64,000 bases of DNA from Cellvibrionaceae bacterium (GCA_021151825.1 JAGKWQ010000016.1:1-64000); one strand, 5' to 3'; shown: positions 44,527 to 54,559, counted from the first letter of the stretch. A program made the numbers and translations. The notes: a model not told the origin generated them from the letters alone.

Positions 44527-45474
44527 TCAGTTTTTATTCGCTCCTAAAAATTCGCGCAAACGTTTTTGCACCACCTTGGCTAGTTCGTCTGGTTGAAATT
44601 TGGAAAGGAAATCATTGCACCCTACTTTTTCCACCATCGCCTTATTAAAACTACCGCTTAGCGATGTATGCAGCACCACGTACAGATCTTGCAACGCAGG
44701 ATCTTTGCGGACTTCAGCGGTCAATCGATATCCATCCATCTCCGGCATCTCGGCGTCAGTGACCAGCATCAGAATTTCATCGGTTACTTTGCGCCCGGCC
44801 GCAACCCACTGACGCAAATGCGTTAATGCTTGCAGGCCATCTTGCATGGATAATACTTCAATACCGAGATTGCCCAATGTTTCTCTAACTTGCTTAACAG
44901 CAGTAGGAGAATCCTCTGCCAGCAAGATTTTTAGTTTTCGTCGACGAGCCTCCGCAACCAGATCTGAATCCAAAACCTCATCTGATACACGAGTGTTATA
45001 AGGGATAATGTCTGCTAAAACTCGCTCAACATCCAGAATCTCAACCAATTGGTCATCAATGCGCGTAATTGCCGTAAGAAAGTGACTGCGACCTGTTCCT
45101 TTTGGCGGAGGTAAAATCAGTTCCCAATTTAAATTAACAATTCGATCTACGGCACCAATTAAAAAAGCCTGCACTGAACGATTATACTCGGCCACAATTA
45201 AATTCGCGTTTTCGATGTCTTTGAGCGGACTCATACCAATGGCTGCACGTAAATCGATAACCGGTACTGCCTGATCACGCAAGTGCGCAACACCCGAAAT
45301 GTGTGGATGACTATGAGGCACATGACGCAATTTGGGTACTTTTACAACCTCTTGTACCTTGAACACATTGATGGCGAACAGCTGCCTGCCCCCCAAGCGA
45401 AACATAAGCAGCTCCAGGCGATTTTCACCTACCAGGCGCGTACGTTGATCTATTGAATCCAGTAACTTGGACAT
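44527..45474 (-). CDS. cheV: CheV-type chemotaxis protein (CheW + receiver)
   Basis: The 315-residue protein has an N-terminal CheW-like domain (residues 20-160, LLMFRLGGRQLFAINVFKVQ) and a C-terminal receiver (182-310) with phosphoacceptor Asp240 in MLVTDAEMPEMDGY and the acidic pair in LAEDSP. CheV proteins couple receptors to CheA and adapt through receiver phosphorylation. It stands alone with its own terminator and no other chemotaxis gene nearby. Confidence 0.93.
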   Translation of the reverse strand: MSKLLDSIDQRTRLVGENRLELLMFRLGGRQLFAINVFKVQEVVKVPKLRHVPHSHPHISGVAHLRDQAVPVIDLRAAIGMSPLKDIENANLIVAEYNRSVQAFLIGAVDRIVNLNWELILPPPKGTGRSHFLTAITRIDDQLVEILDVERVLADIIPYNTRVSDEVLDSDLVAEARRRKLKILLAEDSPTAVKQVRETLGNLGIEVLSMQDGLQALTHLRQWVAAGRKVTDEILMLVTDAEMPEMDGYRLTAEVRKDPALQDLYVVLHTSLSGSFNKAMVEKVGCNDFLSKFQPDELAKVVQKRLREFLGANKN

Positions 45475-45639
45475 ACCCCTACCCTAATTGCCTGATTGCG
45501 TTTGCCAAGGCATTGAATAAACAACAAAAAGTATAGGCAATAAGTAATTGCTCTGCCCAAAATTAATCAGCTACCAGGGCAATTAAAAAACTGTAGCAAT
45601 GCCAACCATTGAAACTATCCGTTTTTTTATTACGAAATG

Positions 45640-45851
45640 CATTGTCGTCCACTATAAAATCGATTAGAGTCGAGTTCCTTTTTACCCCTGACTCAATGCC
45701 TCTTATGTTTACACCTCGTTCTGCAAGCAAACATCACGCGTGGCGATCAATTGCGATTGCGCGATTTGCTTTGCCATGGCGGACGAGAAGGTAAAAAGTA
45801 TTTATTTTTATACCCAAAGGCCGCAGCGACAACTCTGCGGCCTTTGTTTTT
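45640..45851 (+). ncRNA. Candidate small RNA with intrinsic terminator
   Basis: A -10-like TATAAA near 45660 with a weak -35 (TTACGA) 17 bases upstream is followed by about 190 bases without a convincing coding frame and then the terminator at 45816-45851. The RNA would contain several short complementary stretches. It matches no RNA family that I recognise, and could instead be the long leader of the next gene ended by an attenuator. Confidence 0.3.
45816..45851 (+). terminator. Strong intrinsic terminator upstream of a small membrane gene
   Basis: The stem AAAGGCCGCAG with CTGCGGCCTTT and an eight-base loop is followed by GTTTTTT. No annotated gene ends just before it, so it must end a non-coding transcript or an attenuated leader. 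Confidence 0.85.
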
Positions 45852-45901
45852 TAGTGCCCTTAATTTCGCTGCGAACAATCTTCATAACCAAGGAGTTTAT
45901 C

Positions 45902-46177
45902 GTGGCGATTTTTATAATCTATTTTTATGCACTGAATTTATGGGCTGGCGCCCTGTCCTATAAGATAGATTCCGGTGCATTTATTTTATTCATCTTATTA
46001 CCTGTGTTGCCCTGCATTACAATCGCAATTTGGTATGTTGCAACCTATCGCTCAACATCGCCATTTTGCCATCGCACACAACAATTGATGCGTGGCAGTG
46101 CCGGACCAGACGAATTATTGATTCGTGAATTAGAAAATGTAAATCGCACCCGGACCGAACAAGATAATTCAGGATAA
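45902..46177 (+). CDS. Small two-helix membrane protein, function unknown
   Basis: The start is GTG 45902, with AAGGAG 7 bases upstream; the frame extends to 45740 but without a ribosome site and across the terminator. The 91 residues form two hydrophobic helices (IFIIYFYALNLWAGAL and AFILFILLPVLPCITIAIWYV) and a charged C-terminal tail (GPDELLIRELENVNRTRTEQ). No family recognised. Confidence 0.65.
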   Translation: MAIFIIYFYALNLWAGALSYKIDSGAFILFILLPVLPCITIAIWYVATYRSTSPFCHRTQQLMRGSAGPDELLIRELENVNRTRTEQDNSG

Positions 46178-46348
46178 CCCGTATTGATTGGTAATCTTCC
46201 GGAATTAATAACTCCGGAAGGTTGTCTCGCAACGGTTAACATCCCGGAAAATGCTGGTAAGCTGAAAGTTAAGGTCTACACTTTGATAGCTGCCAACTCC
46301 ATGATTGGCCGATCAACATTAACAACAATGACAAATTGATCCTCTTTT

Positions 46349-47581
46349 ATGACCGAAGCGATTCCTTTACTGGCACGTCAACCGATTTTCAACGGCAATA
46401 TGCAAGTTGTTGCCTATGAGCTTTTATGCCGCAACAGTGAACTGACCCAAATTGGAACACGCGACGGCGATGCAGCCAGCTCACAAGTATTGCTTAATGC
46501 ATTCACGGAATTATCCATTGAGCAAGTTGTTGGCAAACACAAAGCATTTGTGAATTTCACCCGCACGCTGATAGACACACCTCCTCCGTTCAGCCGACAA
46601 AAATTGGTAATTGAAGTCCTTGAAGGGCAAAAGGTAGATGCCGCAATGCTGCATTCGCTCATGCAATTGCGCGATCAAGGTTATACCATCGCATTGGACG
46701 ATTTTGAATTAACAAAGGAAACTGAAACTCTGGTGGCTTACGCCGACATTATCAAATTGGATGTTTTGCATTTATCGGCAGAAAAATTAAAACACCATAT
46801 CGATTATTTAAAACCGTTTGGTATCACCTTGATTGCAGAAAAAGTTGAAACCTACGAAATGTTTGAACACTGCAAAGCGCTGGGTTTCGATTTATTTCAG
46901 GGTTATTTTTTGGCAAAACCCAAAGTCATTACCGGCAAGAAAATATCGGAAAACAAACAATCCGTATTGCAACTACTTTCCGCCTTGCACGATCCTGACG
47001 TTCCCATTGAAAAAATTGAACGCATGATTGCGCGCGACACACTCCTGAGCTTTAAACTGCTTCGCCTGGTAAATTCAGCGGCGTTCGGTTTATCGCGCGA
47101 TGTGGAATCTTTACGGCAAGCAATTATGTTGCTGGGATTAAATAAACTCAGAAACTGGGTGAATTTATTAGCACTATCCAATTTGAGTGGTAAACCGCAC
47201 GAATTGAGTATTGCGGCGCTTACTCGTGCACGCATGTGTGAGCTTATTTCCAGCGAGCTCAATCAACACACCCGGCCAGATGCTTTTTTTACGGTAGGAT
47301 TATTGTCAACACTGGATGCTTTTTTGGATACGCCACTGGAAGAATTACTAGCAAACCTCTCACTTAGTGAATCACTCAACAAAGCGATGCTTAACCATTC
47401 AGGCCCTGAAGGAATGGTATTGCAATTAGTTCAATCCCACGAGCAAGGTGAATGGGAGAAAATTGATTGGCAAGCACTTGCCGCAGAGGGTTTAACACAG
47501 GAGAAATTAGCCGAGATTTATGTGGATTCGCTACGTTGGGTTGCTGAAACTATGAATACTTTGGGCTTGGGTTCTTCTTAA
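46349..47581 (+). CDS. EAL/HDOD signalling protein (YuxH family)
   Basis: The 410-residue protein combines an N-terminal EAL-like domain (about residues 1-200) with a C-terminal HDOD domain (210-400). The EAL motif reads ELL (YELLCR), with ALDDF and the DLFQGYF block present, but the usual spacing of catalytic residues is only partly kept, so it may bind rather than cleave c-di-GMP. HDOD proteins with EAL domains are often regulators of motility. The ribosome site before ATG 46349 is weak. Confidence 0.85.
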   Translation: MTEAIPLLARQPIFNGNMQVVAYELLCRNSELTQIGTRDGDAASSQVLLNAFTELSIEQVVGKHKAFVNFTRTLIDTPPPFSRQKLVIEVLEGQKVDAAMLHSLMQLRDQGYTIALDDFELTKETETLVAYADIIKLDVLHLSAEKLKHHIDYLKPFGITLIAEKVETYEMFEHCKALGFDLFQGYFLAKPKVITGKKISENKQSVLQLLSALHDPDVPIEKIERMIARDTLLSFKLLRLVNSAAFGLSRDVESLRQAIMLLGLNKLRNWVNLLALSNLSGKPHELSIAALTRARMCELISSELNQHTRPDAFFTVGLLSTLDAFLDTPLEELLANLSLSESLNKAMLNHSGPEGMVLQLVQSHEQGEWEKIDWQALAAEGLTQEKLAEIYVDSLRWVAETMNTLGLGSS

Positions 47582-47607
47582 TACATATCAGGATTTATAT
47601 TTCCATA

Positions 47608-47859
47608 TCACACATGTGAAAATTTTTGCAGAAATATTGACGCTTGTGTTGCATCAAAAGGCCAACCAAGCTCTTCTTCAAAATCGCTAAATTTCAATAC
47701 CGGAATTCGTACTCCATAACGCTCAATTAACTCATCGGATTCAGCGATATCCACTTCTTCCAAACGCAATGGCAAATTACCGATGAGCGGGACGAGAATA
47801 TCCCATGCCATCTCGCACAAATGGCAACCGGAAGTGGAATAGAGGTAGACTGTTTTCAT
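47608..47859 (-). CDS. Glutaredoxin-like thiol protein (DUF836)
   Basis: The 83-residue protein has the thioredoxin fold pattern YLYSTSGCHLCE with a CxxC pair at residues 12-15 and a cis-Pro segment VRIPVLKF. DUF836 proteins are small glutaredoxin relatives of unclear partner. It is the last gene on the same strand as the FHA/DUF5610-like genes. It starts at ATG 47859. Confidence 0.85.
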   Translation of the reverse strand: MKTVYLYSTSGCHLCEMAWDILVPLIGNLPLRLEEVDIAESDELIERYGVRIPVLKFSDFEEELGWPFDATQASIFLQKFSHV

Positions 47860-47872
47860 AAAACTGCATCCC

Positions 47873-47894
47873 GATTAAAGAATGCAGTTTATCA
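47873..47894 (-). terminator. Short hairpin between the DUF5610-like and glutaredoxin-like genes
   Basis: ACTGCAT and ATGCAGT pair around a short loop. The T-run is weak, so it may not terminate fully. Confidence 0.35.
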
Positions 47895-47915
47895 ATGTTG
47901 GGGATAATAAAAAAC

Positions 47916-49211
47916 TTAACGCAACTCAAGCGCAAGAATTTGATCCATAAAATCACGGAAACGTTTGCCTTGCTGCTCTTCCACCTCGCCAGTACCTGTT
48001 ACCTTTTCAGCAACATTACCCAACAGTTCTTTCGGTTGGTCAAATATTGATGCTTTATCAAGGCTATCAAGCAAGTCTTTAATAAAATTACCTAAAGGCA
48101 ATAATTGCTCACTCAACAAGTTCGGTTTGCTTTCGTCAGCTCCGCGAGCCGGCCCCACACTTTGATAAGCCTGAGTAACTTGTTGTATTTCCGCTTGAGC
48201 CAGGTTCAACGAAAAAGTAGCAATTTGTTCATCGTCATAACCAAGGTTTATTGCTTTTTCGAGCGCAGAATCCAGATTGCCTGCAAAAAACTGCCCCGCC
48301 AAATCATTAACACGGCCTAACAAATCGTTAATCGCCCCCAATTCCTCTTCGCTTAAATCACCTTCAACATTCAAGGAAAACGATTCGCTTGAGCTGTAGC
48401 TCGCATTGAGCGCCCCCACAGAATTATTACCACGCCCCGCGCGCCCGGCCTCGACCGCAAGGCCTTCACTTGAGGTAGCTTTAATCGTAACTTTGTCGCC
48501 GTCTTTAGTTGTTAACTCAAAACTGAATTCGCGCGCACGACCATACTCATAATTACCGTAACCAAGGTAACTGCTGGTAGCCGCAGGTAAAAAATCAGGA
48601 ACATCCAGCTTGGTTGCAGGCTTGTTGGTTGAAGTTGATGTTTTTAATTCACCAGTATTTGTTGGCGCAGTTGGTTTGGTTTCAGTCGCGTTAGTTGATT
48701 CGATAAATTTTTTACGCAGCTCATCAACACCTTCGAGCACCAAATCGTATGTTTTACCAATGTCAGTTTTGATTTCAGGGGATAGCAGGCTCAACGCTTC
48801 CAGCTTTTCACTGGCTTCAGCAAAACCTTTTTTAAAGCCTGATAAACCGGCCTCAAGGCGCGCTTGTAATTCCTCCTGCGTAGCCCCTTCGGCCACATCT
48901 AACTGTAAGCGGCGCTCAATGAAGCCCAAAATATTACCAGCAACTTTTTCTGCGGTTAGCGGCTCATTTTTTTCGTACTCTGCACTGGCAGTTTGGCCAC
49001 GCGAGCTAATTTTTTCATATGCGGCAGTCAAGGTACGATTGACGATCTGCAACGCTGTTTGGCGCTTGTCTTGTAAAGATGCACCTTCCGGTAGCTGCTC
49101 TACCTTTTGTGCTTTGCCCTGAGTGGAGCTTTGTGCAGCCGCACCCGGCTGACTCAGCACATTGGTCAGAGAATTAGTATGAGACGGATTGTTGAGCGAA
49201 GAAATATTCAT
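47916..49211 (-). CDS. DUF5610-like protein
   Basis: From ATG 49211 (MNISSLNNPSHTNSL), with AGGTGA 5 bases upstream, 431 residues. The first 50 residues are low in complexity (Ser, Gln, Asn). Residues about 50-165 form a helical domain (LQIVNRTLTAAYEKI...GNILGFIERRLQLDVAEGA) of the DUF5610 type, followed by a Thr/Pro-rich linker and a second conserved region that includes SFELTTKDGDKVTIKA. No signal peptide or membrane helix. Function unknown; it follows the FHA gene by 71 bases. Confidence 0.75.
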   Translation of the reverse strand: MNISSLNNPSHTNSLTNVLSQPGAAAQSSTQGKAQKVEQLPEGASLQDKRQTALQIVNRTLTAAYEKISSRGQTASAEYEKNEPLTAEKVAGNILGFIERRLQLDVAEGATQEELQARLEAGLSGFKKGFAEASEKLEALSLLSPEIKTDIGKTYDLVLEGVDELRKKFIESTNATETKPTAPTNTGELKTSTSTNKPATKLDVPDFLPAATSSYLGYGNYEYGRAREFSFELTTKDGDKVTIKATSSEGLAVEAGRAGRGNNSVGALNASYSSSESFSLNVEGDLSEEELGAINDLLGRVNDLAGQFFAGNLDSALEKAINLGYDDEQIATFSLNLAQAEIQQVTQAYQSVGPARGADESKPNLLSEQLLPLGNFIKDLLDSLDKASIFDQPKELLGNVAEKVTGTGEVEEQQGKRFRDFMDQILALELR

Positions 49212-49282
49212 AAAGTCACCTGTGAGCAACACGTGTCTGTGGCATCACAGGTTATCGACCACTACCTGGAAAGCTTCAAGAC

Positions 49283-50161
49283 TTATTTACGTGTTAAAAC
49301 CACTGCCGTTATAACCACAACAGCTACTACGCCCAGAAAGACTAGTCCAAATTTTCCTTTGTTGCGTTCTTCTGGCGCTGATTTTGGCAAATTACTACCG
49401 GGTGTACGGTTAATTGAGGATGAGCGAGTCACTGCCGGCACTTTAGCGGGCTCCGGGCGTTTGATATCAGCAACCTCAGGCCTTGCGGGCGTAGCCTTAC
49501 GCACTGCTGTTTTTGCCAAGTCATCAGAAGGCCCCATTACCCCAAAGCTGAGCGCATCAAAACGCAACTCATCGCCGCGCTTTACACGAGCCTCGGCCAC
49601 GCGCTTGCCATTCAGGTAGGTCCCATTAGCAGAATCCAGATCCTTAACAAACAACATTCCGTCAATCACTTGCAACTGCGCGTGACGGCGGGACAAATGC
49701 GCTGCCGACAGGCTGATATCACATTCACTTGCGCGACCAATAACGTTGATTTCTTTCAATGGAAATACACGATTCGCCAACGCTGAATGATTAGCCTTTA
49801 ACGACCAGCCAGTTGCCTTGGGTGCACGTAATTGCGTTGCATTCGATGATTCTTCAACAGCAATTCTGGCTTCTTTTTTGGGATCGATAACAACCAGTTC
49901 AACTGCACCCAGAACTATTTCGTCATCCGGCTTTAATTCACAAGCACCATTTACCGGCTGACCGTTGACCAATACCGGTTGGGTTGGAATCAGATTGCGC
50001 AACGTAAGGTGCTCATTATCCACGAGCACTTCAAGATGAATATCGCTGGCCAAAGGGTCATCAATCACCAATGCGTTAGTCGCCGAGCGGCCGATGGTAA
50101 TCTTGGGTTCCACCAACCATACCGCATTGTATTTATTATCTTTAAAGCGGATTTTAAGCAT
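49283..50161 (-). CDS. Tail-anchored protein with two FHA domains
   Basis: From ATG 50161 (MLKIRFKDNKYNAVW), 292 residues. An N-terminal FHA-like domain (residues 1-90, PKITIGRSATNALVIDDPLASDIH) is followed by a canonical one (residues 105-200, INVIGRASECDISLSAAHLS, then RRHAQL and SANGTYLNGK), a Pro/Ala-rich linker, and a C-terminal helix (FGLVFLGVVAVVVITAVVL). FHA domains bind phosphothreonine, so a Ser/Thr kinase partner is expected, but none is encoded nearby. Confidence 0.88.
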   Translation of the reverse strand: MLKIRFKDNKYNAVWLVEPKITIGRSATNALVIDDPLASDIHLEVLVDNEHLTLRNLIPTQPVLVNGQPVNGACELKPDDEIVLGAVELVVIDPKKEARIAVEESSNATQLRAPKATGWSLKANHSALANRVFPLKEINVIGRASECDISLSAAHLSRRHAQLQVIDGMLFVKDLDSANGTYLNGKRVAEARVKRGDELRFDALSFGVMGPSDDLAKTAVRKATPARPEVADIKRPEPAKVPAVTRSSSINRTPGSNLPKSAPEERNKGKFGLVFLGVVAVVVITAVVLTRK

Positions 50162-50260
50162 AAACTTTAACCTTAACGCCAGTGTCAAAACGGGTTTGAA
50201 TGATGCAATAGCTATGCAGTGATTTCAACACTTGCGCGTCGGTTACAACGCAAATCATTT

Positions 50261-50983
50261 TTACGGTAAATACAGTTTTAAGACACCACCACCCAAGGGC
50301 CCATTATTAGCGATGGTCATATACCCCTGCCCTTTTTTGGATTTGTGTAGCTCCAACACTTTACGCGCAAATAATAACCCAAGGCGAGTATTGCCCGAAC
50401 CGAAAGATACCGCTGTTTGGGGCAACGGCCCCAATAACATACCTTGCGGGTACCCTTGCCCGTCATCGGCAACGGCAATACACAAGAATCCATTTTCCTC
50501 CGTAGCACTTATCAGTAATTGGTTGCGACAATAACGCGCGCAATTCACCACCAAATTATTCAATACACCACCAATGAGTTCATTATCAAAATACCAACCA
50601 AGATCCGCATCACAATCAACCTGGATTTGAATATTACGCGAGCGTAACAGTGTGTCATTGCGCGCGATTTGCTCTTCAATAATATCGCTAACATGATGTT
50701 CATCAATGACAACAACCAATGTCTTTTCATCCATGCGATACAGCGATAGTAATTGAACCAGCTCTCCGTTTATACGTGCTGCTTCGTACTCCAGCGTCGA
50801 AAAAAATTGCGCCTGCTCGGCATCTTTAGGGGGCGAACTTTCTACCATCGCCGCAACGGTATTAAGCAACATCCCCAGCGAATTTTTCATGTCGTGCACA
50901 CTGGACGCAAGCACAAATGAAAAATCAATTGGCATTTGGCCATGCTCGGTTATCGATGTTTTTTTATCAGAAGATGAGTCCAC
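50261..50983 (-). CDS. Cytoplasmic histidine kinase without sensor domain
   Basis: The 240-residue protein has a short N-terminus, an H-box with His in SSVHDMKNSLGML (about residue 30), and a HATPase_c domain with the N-box LNNLVVNCARY, G1 VADDGQGY and G2 GNTRLGLLFARKV. No transmembrane or PAS domain. It starts 10 bases after the stop of a response regulator, its probable partner. Signal input must come from another protein. Confidence 0.88.
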   Translation of the reverse strand: MDSSSDKKTSITEHGQMPIDFSFVLASSVHDMKNSLGMLLNTVAAMVESSPPKDAEQAQFFSTLEYEAARINGELVQLLSLYRMDEKTLVVVIDEHHVSDIIEEQIARNDTLLRSRNIQIQVDCDADLGWYFDNELIGGVLNNLVVNCARYCRNQLLISATEENGFLCIAVADDGQGYPQGMLLGPLPQTAVSFGSGNTRLGLLFARKVLELHKSKKGQGYMTIANNGPLGGGVLKLYLP

Positions 50984-50992
50984 GATTTAACC

Positions 50993-52633
50993 TCATTTGT
51001 CTTTTTCATTAGCCCGGACAAGGCCATTATAGACATCGTTTAATTGACGAAAGCGCTGGTATTGTGGATGTTGCTGCGAAATAATGGCATTAGTCTTGGT
51101 GAGTGTCTGCTGTACTTTTTCATTAATTGACTTATCAAATTTCAACCTCAGCCTATCAATCATTGCCTGCACATAATTCAGGCGCAGCCCTATGTGGTTA
51201 GGTAATTTTTGCAATGCAGTTTTGAATGCATCTGCTGCTGCAGAAAAGTCTTTAGCATTGTATAAAGAGATCCCTTTTTTATTGATCTCAGCCACCATGA
51301 GTTTATTTTTTTCGCTACGAGGCTCGTCCAATAGTACATCCAGCTTTTGCAATTTATCCTCACTGCCCGCATGACGCTGCAACAAGTCAGTTAGTTGTTG
51401 TTGGGCCTCATCTGTTTTTCCCAATAAACGTAATGCACGTACCATTTCAATTTGCACATCCAGTGCAGACTCATCCGTTGTATTACCTAACGCAGATTGC
51501 GCACTGGCAAGCGCTTCCTGAGCGCGGCGCTGATCGCCATTACATACCTGCAACTGACTTTCCAGTAACAGTGACTCAACCTTGCGCAAGTTGGATTTAC
51601 CAAAATTTTCCTCCAAACTATTGATGCAACTAATTGCATCACGCACCAATGGCTTGGCAAGCTCTTTATCGATGGAAAACAAATCAATTGTCGACTGCGC
51701 AAATAAAGAATGAACCGACGCTTTATCAAAGCAAGAGTGTTCACCCAATTTCACTGCGCGCTTCAGTGCATTAGTTGCCGTTACCAGATCATTATTTTGT
51801 TGCGCGACGTCACCGAGGGCCTGTTGACGCAAAATGGATAAGGGCGATAGCTCGGTCGCTTTGCTCAACACATTTTGCAAGCCTTCCAAATCATTCTGCT
51901 GCTTAAAAACTTCAGCCTGTAAATCATACGCCTTCATGGATAAAGGACTGGATTGCAGAATATTTTCCAGCCATTGTTGCGCGCCCAATAAATCATTTTG
52001 GGCAAGCTTTGTTTTTACCATGCCAAGTTGCGCCCACTCCAATTCGCGCACATCCAGTACGCTGCGATAAATTGCTTCCGCTTTCACAATCTCATTATTG
52101 TTGAGATATAACTGCGCAAGAATTTTCTGACACGCATTGGTGTAGCGGCTGCCCTTTGCAATAAGATCTTTGCATGCAGCGATAGCGGCGGCGGAATCGC
52201 CGGATTTTTGTGCGGCAAGTACGGGCTTAAGTTCAACGCGTTGCTCGATCAAGCGACTTAACCGTTGATCAAGTGCTTTGGGGGTAATCGGTTTGGCCAG
52301 GTAAGCATCAGGCTCATAATCATAAGCTGCCATGATAATACTTTTGCTACTTTCGGCTGAGACCAAAATAAAAAGGCTATCCGAACAAGGGTTCGATGTA
52401 GAACGCAACTCTTCCAGAACTTGTTGGCCACTTTTCCCCTTGCCCAAATTGTTGTCACAGAGGATTAAATCGTAGGCCCGCGCTTTGCAAAAGCGCAGTG
52501 CCTCTTCGCCACTGGCTGCGGAATCTACATTGCCAATCCCCAGATCCATCAGCATTTTATTGAGTGTGCCGCGAAAATTTTCGAAGTCATCGATGATCAA
52601 TGCGTGCATCTTGTAATAGCCAAGATCAGCCAT
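50993..52633 (-). CDS. Response regulator with TPR output domain
   Basis: The 546-residue protein has an N-terminal receiver domain with phosphoacceptor Asp60 (LILCDNNLG), Asp15/Asp16 and a Lys in LAKPIT, followed by a long helical tetratricopeptide repeat region (about 140-540). It has no DNA-binding or enzymatic output, so it probably works through protein contacts. The start has AAGGAGG 7 bases upstream, the best ribosome site in this unit. The sensor-less kinase follows. Confidence 0.9.
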   Translation of the reverse strand: MADLGYYKMHALIIDDFENFRGTLNKMLMDLGIGNVDSAASGEEALRFCKARAYDLILCDNNLGKGKSGQQVLEELRSTSNPCSDSLFILVSAESSKSIIMAAYDYEPDAYLAKPITPKALDQRLSRLIEQRVELKPVLAAQKSGDSAAAIAACKDLIAKGSRYTNACQKILAQLYLNNNEIVKAEAIYRSVLDVRELEWAQLGMVKTKLAQNDLLGAQQWLENILQSSPLSMKAYDLQAEVFKQQNDLEGLQNVLSKATELSPLSILRQQALGDVAQQNNDLVTATNALKRAVKLGEHSCFDKASVHSLFAQSTIDLFSIDKELAKPLVRDAISCINSLEENFGKSNLRKVESLLLESQLQVCNGDQRRAQEALASAQSALGNTTDESALDVQIEMVRALRLLGKTDEAQQQLTDLLQRHAGSEDKLQKLDVLLDEPRSEKNKLMVAEINKKGISLYNAKDFSAAADAFKTALQKLPNHIGLRLNYVQAMIDRLRLKFDKSINEKVQQTLTKTNAIISQQHPQYQRFRQLNDVYNGLVRANEKDK

Positions 52634-52729
52634 TCGTCCACCTCCTTAGGGGAAATCAGACTAAGGATAGCCCAGGATTGGCAGCTCGCTAGCTTTTAAG
52701 CACACACCAACAGCGTTGAGAAGGGATAC

Positions 52730-54559
52730 TTATGGCTGAATAGTACGCCGGCGCGAATAAAATAATTGGTTGCCGCCCTGCACTTTTGCACTGTGTTTTG
52801 CATCTGCAAGCAACTGGGATACCTGATGATGGGTTTTGCAGGCTTCCACATCCGGGCTGACACAACCGATTGCCAGGGTGAGCGGACCAAATTTCTGCCG
52901 ATGTCCCTGCCGATCAAAGCTCCAGTAATCCATTTGCTCTTCGGGTAGCAGGTTTGCGCTTGCCGCAATAAATTCGTTTAAAATAGTTTCACAGCGCCGC
53001 TGCCAATCATCACTACACAACACCAAAATAAAATCGTCACCGCCTACATGCCCAATAAAATCCTGTTGAATATCCACTGCAGTACAAAGAATCCTGCTGA
53101 GCAACAAAATAACTTCATCACCTGCTCCATAACCAAAGGCATCATTGAACGGTTTGAAATGATTGATATCACAATAAGCAACAACAAATTCTTTTTTGTG
53201 GATCAATAAATGGTCGATCCACTCATACAGCGGAACATTTCCCGGCAGTTGGGATAATGGATTACTGTGACGCGCTATGCGCAATTTTTCTTCGGTAATT
53301 GAACGCAATAGATCCCTGACCTTACCGACGCCACGATACTTACCCTCATCACACACAATAAAATCCACACTCAGATTTTGCTGTGGATCTTCACTAATCA
53401 GCTGGCCGACAGATTTTAAATCCGTACCGACATCAACAATAATGGACGAAGGGCTTATGAATTCCTTGATGGGTTTTTGTGCATAGAGCTCATGGGAAAA
53501 GCGGTGCGAAAAAATATTCAGTATTTCCGCACGGCTCACCATGCCCAATGGTTTATCGTTATCTACAACCGGCACACAATTCAAGCGTACATCGGCACGA
53601 AACATTTTAACCAGATTTTCTGCCAGAGCGTCGGGTGATACCTGAACAGAATCCACCACAATTTCACCCACGGTTCGTACAAAATGATCCTGGTAACGAC
53701 GCAAGGAAAGCCCGGCAAGGTTAATAACATTCGGTGACAGGCGCATTAGTGGTACAGACTCGGGGCGAGCAATAAAATAACCTTGTGCGTAATCAACACC
53801 CATTGCCAACAACGTACTAAATTCTGCTTCGGTTTCTATTCCCTCGGCAATCGCCTTGTGGCCAATACGATGGGCAATATCCAGCATCGCACGCACAAAT
53901 TCACGCTTTACCGGATCTTTATCAATACCAGAAATAAAATGGCGATCAATTTTTACGTAATCCGGACGCAATTCACTCCACACCCGCAAACCCGCATAAC
54001 CAGCGCCCAAGTCGTCTAACGCGACCGCAAAACCTTGCCGCTGAAAGTGGTCCGATGCCGCACGCAATAAATCCACCTCATCCAACGGCTGACTCTCGGT
54101 GAGTTCAAACACTACACGCTCAGCACTTAGACCAACGCGTTGCAATATTTCCCGGGTCACACCATCGCGATATTGGCTATCGGTAAATGCAATGGGACTC
54201 ATATTCAGAAATAATTTGCCGGGCAAATTCAATTCGGCAAATCGTTCGCAAGAGACTTCACGACAGGCAAACTCCAGGCTCGCCAGCAAGCGTGATTCGC
54301 GCGCAACACCAAATAACTTATCTGGAAAATGCAGGGGGCTATCCTCTGGTCCGCGAATCAAGGCTTCATAGCCAATAATGCGCGGATTTTCCATAGCCAT
54401 GATTGGCTGGAACACCGGTCTGAGGAGTTTAAATTCAATAAGACGACGTAATTCCTTTTGCAGCGTGATTTGGGTAAACACCGTATTCTGCAAAGACATA
54501 AATGACAACTTTATAACGGGTAATGAATTGGGCCTCTCATTTATCGGGATATTCGTCAC
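52730..54559 (-). CDS. EAL-CBS-GGDEF protein
   Basis: The 609-residue protein has an EAL domain (about 30-270), a CBS pair (280-420) and a GGDEF domain (430-600). The EAL motif EALIRG, Asn in LFLNMSPIAF, Glu in FELTES, ALDDLGAGYAGL and the Glu/Gln blocks are all present, so phosphodiesterase activity is likely. The cyclase signature is GGDDF and there is no inhibitory-site motif in the usual place, so that domain may be inactive or use GTP as an activator. The start is uncertain: GTG 54559 or ATG 54499 (MSLQNTVFTQ), neither with a strong ribosome site. Confidence 0.9.
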   Translation of the reverse strand: MTNIPINERPNSLPVIKLSFMSLQNTVFTQITLQKELRRLIEFKLLRPVFQPIMAMENPRIIGYEALIRGPEDSPLHFPDKLFGVARESRLLASLEFACREVSCERFAELNLPGKLFLNMSPIAFTDSQYRDGVTREILQRVGLSAERVVFELTESQPLDEVDLLRAASDHFQRQGFAVALDDLGAGYAGLRVWSELRPDYVKIDRHFISGIDKDPVKREFVRAMLDIAHRIGHKAIAEGIETEAEFSTLLAMGVDYAQGYFIARPESVPLMRLSPNVINLAGLSLRRYQDHFVRTVGEIVVDSVQVSPDALAENLVKMFRADVRLNCVPVVDNDKPLGMVSRAEILNIFSHRFSHELYAQKPIKEFISPSSIIVDVGTDLKSVGQLISEDPQQNLSVDFIVCDEGKYRGVGKVRDLLRSITEEKLRIARHSNPLSQLPGNVPLYEWIDHLLIHKKEFVVAYCDINHFKPFNDAFGYGAGDEVILLLSRILCTAVDIQQDFIGHVGGDDFILVLCSDDWQRRCETILNEFIAASANLLPEEQMDYWSFDRQGHRQKFGPLTLAIGCVSPDVEACKTHHQVSQLLADAKHSAKVQGGNQLFYSRRRTIQP

